From assembly GCF_036248255.1 (NCBI RefSeq), contig NZ_CP109178.1:6262001-6326000 (forward strand): a DNA stretch of 64,000 nucleotides, written 5' to 3'. The translations under genes and the position numbers were made by a program. Positions within the stretch are counted from its first letter, which is position 1; each line of letters opens with the position of its first letter. This DNA comes from Streptomyces sp. NBC_01717 (GTDB lineage Bacteria; Actinomycetota; Actinomycetes; Streptomycetales; Streptomycetaceae). The notes beneath the pieces were generated by a model. It was given only the letters and a program-made list of their open reading frames with translations. It did not search any database and was not told the DNA's origin. Shown piece by piece: positions 51,582-59,524 of the stretch.

Positions 51582-53027
51582 TCAGGGCGCGGAGTCGAAC
51601 GCCTCGGGATGGATCTGGTCCCGCGTCGCCCTGTACTGCTGCCGCACCGCCTGACCGACCGGCAGCTCCTCGCCCGGCTCCAGCACCTGCGCCGCCGCGC
51701 CCTGCCAGGCCGGCGGGGTGCGCGGATCGAGCGTCCCCTGCGAGACCCCCAGCGCCCAGGCCGCCTGCCGGGCAGCACCCAGCGCCGCGTACTCGGCCGG
51801 CTGCGGTACGACGACCTGCGTACCGAAGAGCGCGGGCGCAAGTCCCTGCACGGCAGGCAGCTCGGCGGCCGCACCCAGCAGGAACACCCGCCGCACCTCG
51901 ACCCCGCGGCCACGCAGCACATCGAGTGCGTCGGCCAGCGAGCACAGCATCCCCTCGAACGCCGCCCGCGCCAGATGCTCCGGCTTCATCGACTCCCGCC
52001 GCAGCCCGCTCAGCGTGCCCGCGGTGTGCGGCAGATGCGGGGTGCGCTCGCCTTCCAGATACGGCAGAAGTACGAGCCCGGACGCGCCCGGCGTCGACTT
52101 CAGCGCCAGCGCGGACAGCTCCTCCAGACCCTCCAGGCCCAGCATCTCGGCGGTGCCCCGCAGCGCACGCACCGCATTGAGCGTGTACACGACCGGCAGA
52201 TGCATCCCGGTGGCATCCGCGAACGACGTGATCATCCCGGACGGATCGGCCAGCGCCTCGTGGTGCACCGCCATCACCGAACCCGAGGCTCCCAGCGACA
52301 CCACCGCGTCGCCGGGCCCGACCCCGAGCCCGAACGCCGCCGCCATCGTCTCGCCGGTCCCGGCCGAGATCAGCAGCCCCTCCGGCGTCGTCCCTGCCGC
52401 ATCGGCGGGGCCCAGTACCTCAGGCAGCGCAGCCTGGTGCCCGAGCGCGAGCTCCACCAGATCGGGCCGGTACGCACCGCTTTCCGCCGACCAGTACCCC
52501 GTCCCCGACGCGGCACCCCGGTCGGTGGTCCGCCGGTTCGGCCGGCCCAGCAGTTGCCAGACCAGCCAGTCGTGCGGCTGCAGCACCGAAGCGACCCGCT
52601 GCGCCGCCTCCGGCTCGGTCCGCGCCAGCCATCGCAGCTTCGACACCGGTTGCGCGGCCTGCGGCACGGCCCCGACCGCCTGGGCCCAGGCCTGCCGCCC
52701 GCCGAGCCCGTCGATCAGATCGGCCGCGGCGACCTGCGCGCGCTTGTCGTTGCCGAGCAGTGCCGGACGTACGAGGTTGCCCTGCCGGTCGAGCGGCACC
52801 AGACCGTGCTGTTGCGCGGACACGCCGATGGCCTGGACGCCTTCGAGCAACCCGCCGGTGGCCGCCTCACCGAGTGAGAGCAGCCACACCTGCGGATCGG
52901 CCTCGGTGGCCTTCGCCTCGACGGGATGTGCGGCGTACCCCTGCCGGAGTACGGCACCCGTGTCCGCATCGCAGACGACGATGTGTGTGAAGGCCGAAGA
53001 ACTGTCCAAGCCGGCGACTATGCCCAT
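51582..53027 (-). CDS. xylB: FGGY carbohydrate kinase (xylulokinase-like)
   Basis: A 481-residue sugar kinase phosphorylating a pentulose or similar. The ATP-binding N-terminus is AGLDSSSAFTHIVVCDADTG. The substrate segment GVSAQQHGLVPLDRQGN is xylulokinase-like, and the second domain carries VSLGASGSVMAVH. FGGY signature region LPYLEGERTPHLP is present. No xylose isomerase or sugar transporter lies nearby, so D-xylulose is a reasonable but unproven substrate. Confidence 0.85.
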   Translation of the reverse strand: MGIVAGLDSSSAFTHIVVCDADTGAVLRQGYAAHPVEAKATEADPQVWLLSLGEAATGGLLEGVQAIGVSAQQHGLVPLDRQGNLVRPALLGNDKRAQVAAADLIDGLGGRQAWAQAVGAVPQAAQPVSKLRWLARTEPEAAQRVASVLQPHDWLVWQLLGRPNRRTTDRGAASGTGYWSAESGAYRPDLVELALGHQAALPEVLGPADAAGTTPEGLLISAGTGETMAAAFGLGVGPGDAVVSLGASGSVMAVHHEALADPSGMITSFADATGMHLPVVYTLNAVRALRGTAEMLGLEGLEELSALALKSTPGASGLVLLPYLEGERTPHLPHTAGTLSGLRRESMKPEHLARAAFEGMLCSLADALDVLRGRGVEVRRVFLLGAAAELPAVQGLAPALFGTQVVVPQPAEYAALGAARQAAWALGVSQGTLDPRTPPAWQGAAAQVLEPGEELPVGQAVRQQYRATRDQIHPEAFDSAP

Positions 53028-53087
53028 GATGAAGATTCTGCCGCACCGCCGGAGCTTTCCCGTACGGAAGGCGGGCGGCCACCCCTG

Positions 53088-53393
53088 TCACGTGTTGCTG
53101 GTGCCCCAGTCGTCCTCGACACCCCGGCCCTGGCTCCGCTCCCGCACCGACCGCACCCGCTCGGCCACCGAGGCGGGCACCTTGTCACCGACCTTGACGC
53201 TCACCGCGTGGTACGCCTTGCCCGCGAACTCGCGGCTGCTCTGTGCCGCGGACTCGGCGGTATTGCGCACGGCCGGGTTCTGGGCGATCTGACGTGCGGA
53301 CTTCTTCAGCTGCTCGTAGCGCTCGCGTCCGGCCCGTGTGCCGATGACGTAACCGAGGGCCAGGCCGGCGATGAACGTGAGCCGGTACCGCAT
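53088..53393 (-). CDS. YtxH-like small membrane-associated protein
   Basis: A 101-residue protein with one N-terminal helix (MRYRLTFIAGLALGYVIGTR) followed by an amphipathic helical stretch with Ser/Ala/Arg-rich heptads. This is the architecture of YtxH/gas-vesicle-GvpP-like stress proteins. It is common beside other genes in Streptomyces and of unknown function. ATG at 53393 is preferred over an upstream GTG at 53402. Confidence 0.75.
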   Translation of the reverse strand: MRYRLTFIAGLALGYVIGTRAGRERYEQLKKSARQIAQNPAVRNTAESAAQSSREFAGKAYHAVSVKVGDKVPASVAERVRSVRERSQGRGVEDDWGTSNT

Positions 53394-53597
53394 GGCTGCC
53401 ACCCTTCTCCTGCTCCGTGCTTGCTGCGTATGTGCTCGGTGCGACGTGTGCTGCCCGCCTACCCGCCGGGGCCCGAGATCACCCGGGGCGATACCGATTG
53501 GCGGAGCACCCCCCCGCTTGCGCTAATGTATGTGTCGCAGCGAACGCGCGCCGCCCGGCAGCAGCCAGGCAGGTAGGGTTCGGTGCAAACGCAGCAA

Positions 53598-53670
53598 TCC
53601 CCTGTAGCTCAATTGGCAGAGCAGCCGGCTGTTAACCGGCAGGTTACTGGTTCGAGTCCAGTCGGGGGAG
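53598..53670 (+). tRNA. tRNA-Asn (GTT)
   Basis: Full cloverleaf of 73 bases: acceptor TCCCCTG with CGGGGGA, and D arm GCTC...GAGC. The anticodon stem is GCCGG/CCGGC with loop CTGTTAA (anticodon GTT). The T arm is ACTGG-TTCGAGT-CCAGT. No CCA is encoded. A TAATGT hexamer at 53524-53529 could be a -10 element. Confidence 0.97.
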
Positions 53671-53675
53671 CGCGA

Positions 53676-53748
53676 TCCCCTGTAGCTCAATTGGCAGAGC
53701 ATTCGGCTGTTAACCGGAGGGTTACTGGTTCGAGTCCAGTCGGGGGAG
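53676..53748 (+). tRNA. tRNA-Asn (GTT), second copy
   Basis: Begins 5 bp after the first copy and is nearly identical to it. It differs in the anticodon stem (TTCGG/CCGGA, containing a T-G pair) and the variable loop. Same GTT anticodon and T arm. The tandem would be processed from one transcript. Confidence 0.97.
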
Positions 53749-53757
53749 CGGAACGGA

Positions 53758-53781
53758 AGAGGGCCCTTCGGGGTCCTTTTT
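53758..53781 (+). terminator. Terminator after tRNA-Asn pair
   Basis: GGGCCC-TTCG-GGGTCC with five T residues following directly (53777-53781). It is an unusually classic rho-independent terminator for this genome. Confidence 0.85.
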
Positions 53782-53941
53782 CGCGTGCCGGGCCGGAGGG
53801 TGGTTCGACGGCCGGAGCCGGACTCTTTCGTGTCTACGCCACACCGTCCGGAACCGGGCAGCGAGCAGCACAGTCCTCATGGTCAGGCGAAGCCGACCAT
53901 CCGGAGCGAGAGATCGTATGACCGGCTATGCTGCGGCAGAC

Positions 53942-53963
53942 GGCGCGCACACATGTGCGCGCC
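53942..53963. other. 22-bp inverted repeat directly before a tRNA
   Basis: GGCGCGCACA and TGTGCGCGCC flank a 2-base centre (CA). It ends 10 bp before the mature 5' end of the CAT-anticodon tRNA, in the 5' leader that RNase P would remove. It might direct processing or bind a regulator. Confidence 0.45.
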
Positions 53964-53973
53964 ACGCCGAAAA

Positions 53974-54050
53974 GGGGCGGTAGCTCAGCCGGTTAGAGCA
54001 GCGGACTCATAATCCGTCGGCCGTGGGTTCGAGTCCCACCCGCCCCACCA
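53974..54050 (+). tRNA. tRNA with CAT anticodon (Met elongator, or Ile2)
   Basis: Cloverleaf with acceptor GGGGCGG/CCGCCCC, anticodon loop CTCATAA and an encoded 3' CCA. The G1-C72 pair and the absence of the three G-C pairs of initiator tRNA exclude tRNA-fMet. Whether C34 is left alone (Met) or converted to lysidine (Ile2) cannot be told from the gene alone. Confidence 0.93.
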
Positions 54051-54187
54051 CGGCGGCTGCAGCGCAGGAACGTTCCAGCCTTCTGGAAACAAGGATGCAC
54101 ACGCGGCAGCGTCGAATGTGCAAGACACGCTGAAGGCCCTTCGAGGGCCCCCTGTCGGCTCAGCGGCCGACGGATCGGAGCAGGACG

Positions 54188-54217
54188 GAGCCCCGGCCGC
54201 ACATGCGGCCGGGGCTC
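54188..54217. terminator. Strong hairpin downstream of tRNA
   Basis: GAGCCCCGGCCGCA pairs with TGCGGCCGGGGCTC, a stem of 14 bp with a minimal loop. A weaker stem, AGGCCCT/AGGGCC, lies at 54134-54149. Confidence 0.75.
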
Positions 54218-54772
54218 TGTGCGAGGCCTCCCGCGGAGCCCGAACTCCGCACGCACCGACCCGTTTCGTCCGGGCATACGTCAAGTGGGCCGGCTGTCAG
54301 CGGCGTTGAGAGGGCGTGCGGGAGCTGTGGCGTCCCGCGTCTGCCCCCCTGACGCTCAGTACGGGCAATTTCCTTTGCGTTAGCAACGCATTTGACTCAT
54401 CGCGACTCCGCGGCGAGCCCTCGAACGGTAGCGGCCCGCCGTCACGCTCCGGGGCCGCCCCGTCGCGCCCCGCCTGCGCCTGTGGGTATCTGTCGGCCGT
54501 GGACCCGGATCTGCGGGGGCGCGGGGCTGCTGCGGCCGGTTTTCGCCAGGGGCGCTGCGGGTGGGCCCCGTTGTGCCGATGAGGCGCCCTGCAGACCCCT
54601 TTGTGCCCGTGTGTCATGCAGGGCGATACCTCGAATATTTACCGGGAAATGCGGCTTTTGCCCGAATTCGTACGCGTACGACTTGTTGGTCCCGTTAAGG
54701 CGTCGTAGTGTCGGTAGTGCCGCGGCAGAAACAGGGAGCGGCACACCGAACTACTTCCCAAAGGAGGCGAAG
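54218..54772. other. Intergenic region with TGCGTT/AACGCA operator-like repeat
   Basis: No supported gene in 555 bp. TGCGTT-AGC-AACGCA (54376-54390) is a perfect inverted repeat in an A/T-richer stretch, resembling a MarR- or LacI-type operator. It is about 400 bp before the small Gly-rich gene. The stretch 54630-54710 is again A/T richer and likely holds that gene's promoter. Confidence 0.5.
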
Positions 54773-54967
54773 ATGAACGTTCGTGACATCTTCCGCCATG
54801 GGGGTGGCAGGGGTCGTTGGGGCGGCTGGGGCGGCTACGGCGGCTACGGCGGTTACGGCGGCTACGGCTACGGCTTCGGTCGGCGTGGACGCGGCGGCTT
54901 CGGACGTCGAGGCCGCGGCGGTTACGGCGGCTACGGCGGCTACGGCGGCTACGGCGGCTTCCGCTAA
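54773..54967 (+). CDS. Tiny Gly/Tyr/Arg-rich protein (GGY and RGG repeats)
   Basis: A 64-residue protein. After MNVRDIFRHGGGRGRWGGWG it consists of GGY repeats, a GFGRRGRGGFGRRGRGG middle and a second GGYGGYGGYGG block ending FR. It contains no Cys, Lys or signal peptide. A strong AAAGGAGG ribosome site lies 5 bp before the ATG, and a strong terminator follows, so it looks like a real, well-expressed single gene. The composition resembles eukaryotic RGG/GGY RNA-binding, condensate-forming proteins. Alternatives are a structural or bacteriocin-like exported peptide, given the ABC exporter gene next in line. I do not recognise a family. Confidence 0.75.
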   Translation: MNVRDIFRHGGGRGRWGGWGGYGGYGGYGGYGYGFGRRGRGGFGRRGRGGYGGYGGYGGYGGFR

Positions 54968-54999
54968 TCCCCGACCACCCAGAATCCCCAAACCCCTTA

Positions 55000-55044
55000 C
55001 ACGAGGCTGGCCCGCGCGACCGCGCGGGTCACGCCTCGTGGTTT
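55000..55044 (+). terminator. Terminator after the Gly-rich gene
   Basis: CACGAGGC (55000-55007) pairs with GCCTCGTG (55033-55040), with an inner CCCGCGCG/CGCGCGGG stem, followed by GTTTT. Confidence 0.8.
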
Positions 55045-55231
55045 TGGGGCCCGCGCCCCAGGGGCCTCCCGTTCGGATCATGTCGGCCTGCGGCCCCTGG
55101 CAGGCGTTCCGCAGGCGCTCTTCAAGGCTTGAATCACGACGGCATCGCAGATCGCGCTGTGATCCCGCCCCGATCCGGGAGCGGGCTCCGGCCGTTGTCC
55201 GCATTCCGCACTCCTCAGTGATGTGAGGCCC

Positions 55232-57115
55232 ATGCGCCTTCTCGGCCCCCTCGCGCGCCCCGACGAGCCGCCCCCGGAATCGGTGACGGACGTTCCGATC
55301 CGTACCGACCCCATCAGCGTGGTGCGGTCGTTCCGGCGGTTCTGGCCGCTCACCTATGGCGACCGGCGCTGGCTCCTGCTCATCTGCGCCCTCGCCGCCG
55401 TGACCGCGGTCGCGGAGACCATCACCATCCTTCTCTTCGCGGAACTGACCGACAACGCTCTGCAGCAGGGATCCGTCAGTGCCTTCTGGAAACCTGCTGG
55501 TCAGTGGCTCACCGTGGCCGTCATCGGTGCGATCGTGGGGTATCTGTGCAGCTCGCTCGCGGTATGGACCGCCGAACGCTTCGTGATGCGGCTGCGGGCG
55601 CGCGTCTTCAGTCATCTGCAGACGCTGCCGCCCCACTTCTACCAGCGCAATCGCCGTGGTGACCTGGTCGAGCGGCTCACCGGCGATGTGGAAGCCATCG
55701 AAGCCCTCGTGGTCTCCGGCATCGTCGGGGCTGCGACCGCCCTCTTCAACACCTTCTTCTACGCTGCCGCCGCCGCGTGGCTGAGCTGGAAACTTGCCCT
55801 CGCCACCTTTGCCATGATCCCGCTCTTCTACCTCGTCACCCGCGTGTTCACGGGGCCTCTGCGCGCGGTGTCCCGGCGCGGACGTGCGGCGGACGGTGCC
55901 ATCACTGCCGTGGTCGAGGAGACGCTGGTCAACGTCGTCATGACCCAGGCGTACAACAGGCAGCACGACGAGGAGGAACGGCTCCTCGGCAAGGCGCGTG
56001 CCCGGTTCAAGGCAGCGGTGAGAGGCACCCGGCTCGCCGAGCTCTACGAGCAACTCGTAGAGGTCCTCGAAACCGTGTGCGTCCTGGTGATCATCGGTCT
56101 CGGGGCGTGGCAGATCTCCACGGGCGGGATCACACTCGGTCAGCTCCTCGCCTTCGCCGCCTTCATCGGTTCCCTCTACCCGCCGATCCGCTCCCTGGGT
56201 CAGCTCGGTCTGACGGCCACCGCCGCGACCGCCGGAGCCGAGCGGCTTCTGGAGATCCTCGACACCAAGCCAACCGTCACCGACCCGGGCGCGTCCGTCG
56301 CGGCCCCGGCCCGGCGGCGCGCCGTCGGCGAGGTGGAGGCGCAGCAGGTCGACTTCCACTACCCCGGCAACCCTGAGCCGGTTCTCCGCGGTCTCTCGTT
56401 CACTGCGGTCCCCGGCGAACTGCTGGTCATCACCGGCCCCAGCGGAGCCGGCAAGTCGACCCTGGCCGCTCTGCTGCTGAGGTTCTACGACCCGGACGTC
56501 GGCAGCATCCGGCTGGACGGCACATCCGTGGACCAGCTGCCGCTGACCTACCTGCGCCGGAACATCACGCTGCTGCCGCAGGACACTCTCGTCCTGCACG
56601 ACACCATCGAGCAGAACATCGCGTGCGGGCGCACCGATACGACCCTCCGTGACATCGAGGAGGCCGCGCGGGCAGCCGACGCGCACGACTTCATCCGTGC
56701 CCTTCCCGACGGCTACAAGACCGTTGTCTCACCAGGCACGTCCCGCCTCTCCGGCGGTCAGCTGCAGCGCATCGCGATCGCCCGTGCCATGGTCCGCGAC
56801 GCGCCCGTTCTCCTTCTCGACGAGCCCACCACCGGCCTGGACGCACTGGCCGCACAGCGCATCCTCGGCCCGCTGCGACGCCTCGCCGAGGGACGCACCA
56901 CCATCGTCATCACGCACGACCTGGCCCTCGCCACCGACGCCGACCGCATCCTGGTGCTGGACGAGGGGCGTCTGGTGGAGTCGGGCACGCACACCCAACT
57001 GCTGGACCGGAGCGGCCTGTACGCCACGCTGTTCGACGCCAAGCCCTCGCGTCGCAACGGCACCGTGAACGCATACGCCAAGCATGCGCGCCCATCGGGA
57101 ATCCATTGGAGGTAG
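55232..57115 (+). CDS. ABC transporter, fused membrane and ATPase domains
   Basis: A 627-residue type IV ABC exporter. The six-helix membrane domain runs from about 45 to 340 (LLLICALAAVTAVAETITIL first). The ATPase has Walker A GPSGAGKST, signature LSGGQLQRIAIARAM, Walker B VLLLDEPTTGLD and H-loop THDLALA. All catalytic residues are present, so it can work as a homodimer. No peptidase C39 domain is seen. ATG at 55232 follows GAGG; a GTG at 55223 is also in frame. Its substrate is unknown; the upstream Gly-rich peptide is one candidate. Confidence 0.92.
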   Translation: MRLLGPLARPDEPPPESVTDVPIRTDPISVVRSFRRFWPLTYGDRRWLLLICALAAVTAVAETITILLFAELTDNALQQGSVSAFWKPAGQWLTVAVIGAIVGYLCSSLAVWTAERFVMRLRARVFSHLQTLPPHFYQRNRRGDLVERLTGDVEAIEALVVSGIVGAATALFNTFFYAAAAAWLSWKLALATFAMIPLFYLVTRVFTGPLRAVSRRGRAADGAITAVVEETLVNVVMTQAYNRQHDEEERLLGKARARFKAAVRGTRLAELYEQLVEVLETVCVLVIIGLGAWQISTGGITLGQLLAFAAFIGSLYPPIRSLGQLGLTATAATAGAERLLEILDTKPTVTDPGASVAAPARRRAVGEVEAQQVDFHYPGNPEPVLRGLSFTAVPGELLVITGPSGAGKSTLAALLLRFYDPDVGSIRLDGTSVDQLPLTYLRRNITLLPQDTLVLHDTIEQNIACGRTDTTLRDIEEAARAADAHDFIRALPDGYKTVVSPGTSRLSGGQLQRIAIARAMVRDAPVLLLDEPTTGLDALAAQRILGPLRRLAEGRTTIVITHDLALATDADRILVLDEGRLVESGTHTQLLDRSGLYATLFDAKPSRRNGTVNAYAKHARPSGIHWR

Positions 57116-57159
57116 GGACCTAGAGGGAACCGGCTCCGGACCGGTCGTTACCATCCGCT

Positions 57160-58428
57160 GTGACCGAAACGACCGAAGAACCTGTACATCGCACGCGCAT
57201 ACTCGCCGACCTGACGCCGCTGCGTACCTCACCCGACTACCGGCGGCTCTGGTTCGGGAACACGGTCTCCTGGATCGGGCAGGGGATGACGGCGCTTGCC
57301 GTGTCGCTCCAGGTGTACGACATCACCGGGTCCGCCTTCTCGGTCGGGCTCATCGGGTTCTGTTCGTTTCTGCCGCTGGTCGTCTTCGGGCTGTACGGCG
57401 GGGCCGTCGCGGACACCGTAGACCGGCGCAAACTGGGGCTGGCCAGCTCCTTCGGTTCGTTCGTCCTCGCTGTCGCACTGGTCGCCGCGAGCGTCGCCGG
57501 GGTCGAGCAGCTGGGGCTGCTGTACGCGGTCGTCGCGCTGCAGGCGGTCTGCTTCGCGCTCAACTCACCGGCCCGCAGCTCGATGGTCGCGCGCCTCCTG
57601 CCGGCCGAGCAGCTGCCTGCCGCAAACGCGCTCAGCTCCATCACCAGCACCACCGGTGCGCTGGTCGGGCCGATGCTGGGCGGACTCATGGTCGGCTGGT
57701 GGGGGTACCGGGCCGCGTACACCGTCGACGCCGTCACCTTCACGGCCGCGCTGTACGCGATGTGGCGGCTGCCCTCGATGCTCCCCGAGCGCGGGGTCGA
57801 CGCGGGGAGCGAGAAGCGGGCGTCCGTGGTGGGCGGGCTGCGCTTCCTGGCGGCGCGTCCCGTTCTGCGGATGACCTTCTTCACCGATCTGTGCGCCATG
57901 GTCCTCGCCCACCCGCGGGCGCTCTTCCCGGTCGTCGCCGTGCTCTGGTACGGCGGTGACGCGAAGACCACCGGGCTGCTGGTCGCGGCTCCGGCGCTGG
58001 GCGCACTGCTGGGCGGGGTGTTCTCCGGCTGGCTGAGCCGGATCAGACGGCACGGGCTCGCGGTGATCGCCGCCGTGACCTGCTGGGGCAGCGCCATCGC
58101 CGTCTTCGGGCTGACCCGTCAGCTCTGGCTCGGGCTGGTCCTGCTGGCGCTCGCCGGCTGCGCGGACACCGTCTCGATGGTCTTCCGGAACACCATGCTC
58201 CAGGCGGCGGTGCCGGACGAGATGCGGGGGCGGCTGCAGGGCGTGTTCATCGTGGTGGTGGCCGGTGGGCCGAGGCTCGGGGACTTCCTGGCGGGTTCGG
58301 TCGCCGATCTGGCGTCCCCGACGGTGGCGGCCACCGGGGGCGGCATCGCATGCGTGATCGCGGTGTCGCTGCTCGCGCTGAAGTGGCGGGGGTTCGCCCG
58401 GTACGACGCCCGGGATCCGCAGCCCTGA
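57160..58428 (+). CDS. MFS transporter, EntS-like
   Basis: A 422-residue major facilitator with 12 predicted helices. It begins (after a 28-residue cytoplasmic leader) with LRTSPDYRRLWFGNTVSWIG. The EntS/MFS_3 group motif region GAVADTVDRRKLGL follows helix 2. Likely a multidrug or siderophore exporter. The GTG start is 44 bp after the ABC gene, so the two may be co-transcribed. A strong terminator hairpin follows. Confidence 0.88.
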   Translation: MTETTEEPVHRTRILADLTPLRTSPDYRRLWFGNTVSWIGQGMTALAVSLQVYDITGSAFSVGLIGFCSFLPLVVFGLYGGAVADTVDRRKLGLASSFGSFVLAVALVAASVAGVEQLGLLYAVVALQAVCFALNSPARSSMVARLLPAEQLPAANALSSITSTTGALVGPMLGGLMVGWWGYRAAYTVDAVTFTAALYAMWRLPSMLPERGVDAGSEKRASVVGGLRFLAARPVLRMTFFTDLCAMVLAHPRALFPVVAVLWYGGDAKTTGLLVAAPALGALLGGVFSGWLSRIRRHGLAVIAAVTCWGSAIAVFGLTRQLWLGLVLLALAGCADTVSMVFRNTMLQAAVPDEMRGRLQGVFIVVVAGGPRLGDFLAGSVADLASPTVAATGGGIACVIAVSLLALKWRGFARYDARDPQP

Positions 58429-58433
58429 CCGGG

Positions 58434-58468
58434 CCGGGGGCCGGTCCTGCGGGCCGACCGGCCCCCGG
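58434..58468. terminator. Terminator between converging genes
   Basis: CCGGGGGCCGGTC pairs with GACCGGCCCCCGG (13-bp perfect stem), between the MFS gene and the convergent VOC gene. Confidence 0.8.
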
Positions 58469-58485
58469 TGGCGTGGCTCCTCCGC

Positions 58486-59286
58486 TCAGGCGGTCACGTC
58501 GGAGAGCTTCGGCATCTCGCCCTCGGTCGTCTTGACGTCGATCACGGAGAATGCCGCGCCCTGCGGGTCGCTCAGCGCCGCGAAACGGCCGAACGGGCTG
58601 GTCATCGGACCGAACCGGAGAATCGCCCCGCGATCCGTCGCCCTCGCGACCGCCGCGTCGCAGTCCTCGACGGTGAAGTACACATTGAGGTACGGCGGTA
58701 CCTCGGGCGGGAAGTCGTCCGTCATCCTCATCCGGCCCAGGACCGGATCGGCGCCCAGGTCGTAGAGCGCGAAGTCGATCGCGTCGTCCTGCATCTGCTT
58801 CACGCGGTACGGGAAGACGGCGGGGAAGAACGCGTCCGACTTCGCCGGGTCCCGGGTGAACACCTCGGCCCAGCAGTACGCGCCCGGTGTGGCCCTGGCC
58901 TCGAACCCTTCGTGCTGCCCCGCCTGCCACACACCGAAGACCACCCCGCCCGGGTCGCGGGCCAGCGCCATCGAGCCGAAGTCGCCGACCTGCATCGGCT
59001 CCATCAGCACCTCGCCACCGTTGTCACGGATCTTTGCGGCGGTGGCTGCGGCGTCCGGCGACGCAAGGTACAGGCACCATGCCGACTGGCCTTCCTGGCC
59101 GGGCATCGGCGGCACGACGGCGGCCACCGCCTTGCCGTTCGCGTACGCCTGCGTGTAGTTGCCGAACTCCGACGACGACTCACCGAACGTCCACCCCAGC
59201 ACGTCACCGTAGAACCTCTTCGCCCCCTCGAGATCGGTGAACATCGCGTCCGCCCAGCACGGGGTGCCCTCTGGTTCCACAGCCAT
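58486..59286 (-). CDS. Two-domain VOC family protein
   Basis: A 266-residue protein with two vicinal oxygen chelate units. The first is CWADAMFTDLEGAKRFYGDV and DPGGVVFGVWQ. The second is YCWAEVFTRDPAKSDAFFPA and DPQGAAFSVIDV. Such duplicated VOC proteins (27 kDa antigen-like) are frequent in actinobacteria, with roles in glyoxal detoxification or metabolite binding. ATG at 59286 has GGAG at good spacing. Confidence 0.88.
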   Translation of the reverse strand: MAVEPEGTPCWADAMFTDLEGAKRFYGDVLGWTFGESSSEFGNYTQAYANGKAVAAVVPPMPGQEGQSAWCLYLASPDAAATAAKIRDNGGEVLMEPMQVGDFGSMALARDPGGVVFGVWQAGQHEGFEARATPGAYCWAEVFTRDPAKSDAFFPAVFPYRVKQMQDDAIDFALYDLGADPVLGRMRMTDDFPPEVPPYLNVYFTVEDCDAAVARATDRGAILRFGPMTSPFGRFAALSDPQGAAFSVIDVKTTEGEMPKLSDVTA

Positions 59287-59332
59287 GGTTCTGCGCTCCT
59301 GACTCGCTGATTCGGTACGGTTTTTCACGCTA

Positions 59333-59490
59333 AGGGCTGTCCCGTGGTCCCTGGTGGATCGGCGCGCGGCGTCGGATGCGGTGCATCGCAAGGCGGAGGG
59401 GCGTCCTCGTACCGGTCCGTATTCGGGGGTTCCGGCAACGCGGCGAGATGCTGTAGCCGTCGTCGTGCGTCCGCAGGGATGACGGGACAG
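59333..59490 (+). mobile_element. MITE-like intergenic repeat, full-length copy B
   Basis: A roughly 158-bp element with imperfect inverted ends (AGGGCTGTCCCG at left, CGGGACAG at right; CCCTGG/CAGGGA within). The interior (TCGGCGCGCGGCGTCGGATG..., GCGGCGAGATGCTGTAGCC) recurs in the copy at 62364 in opposite orientation. It has no coding capacity and lies between genes. It matches an intergenic repeat I recall as widespread in Streptomyces genomes. Confidence 0.75.
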
Positions 59491-59524
59491 CGTCAGCCGG
59501 CAATCCCGCAGGCCGCGCGGCGAA

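Noticed and set aside
54695..56686. Long minus-strand frame across the Gly-rich gene and ABC exporter
   Set aside because: Both opposite genes have ribosome sites and, for the ABC gene, full catalytic motifs. The antisense translation has none.
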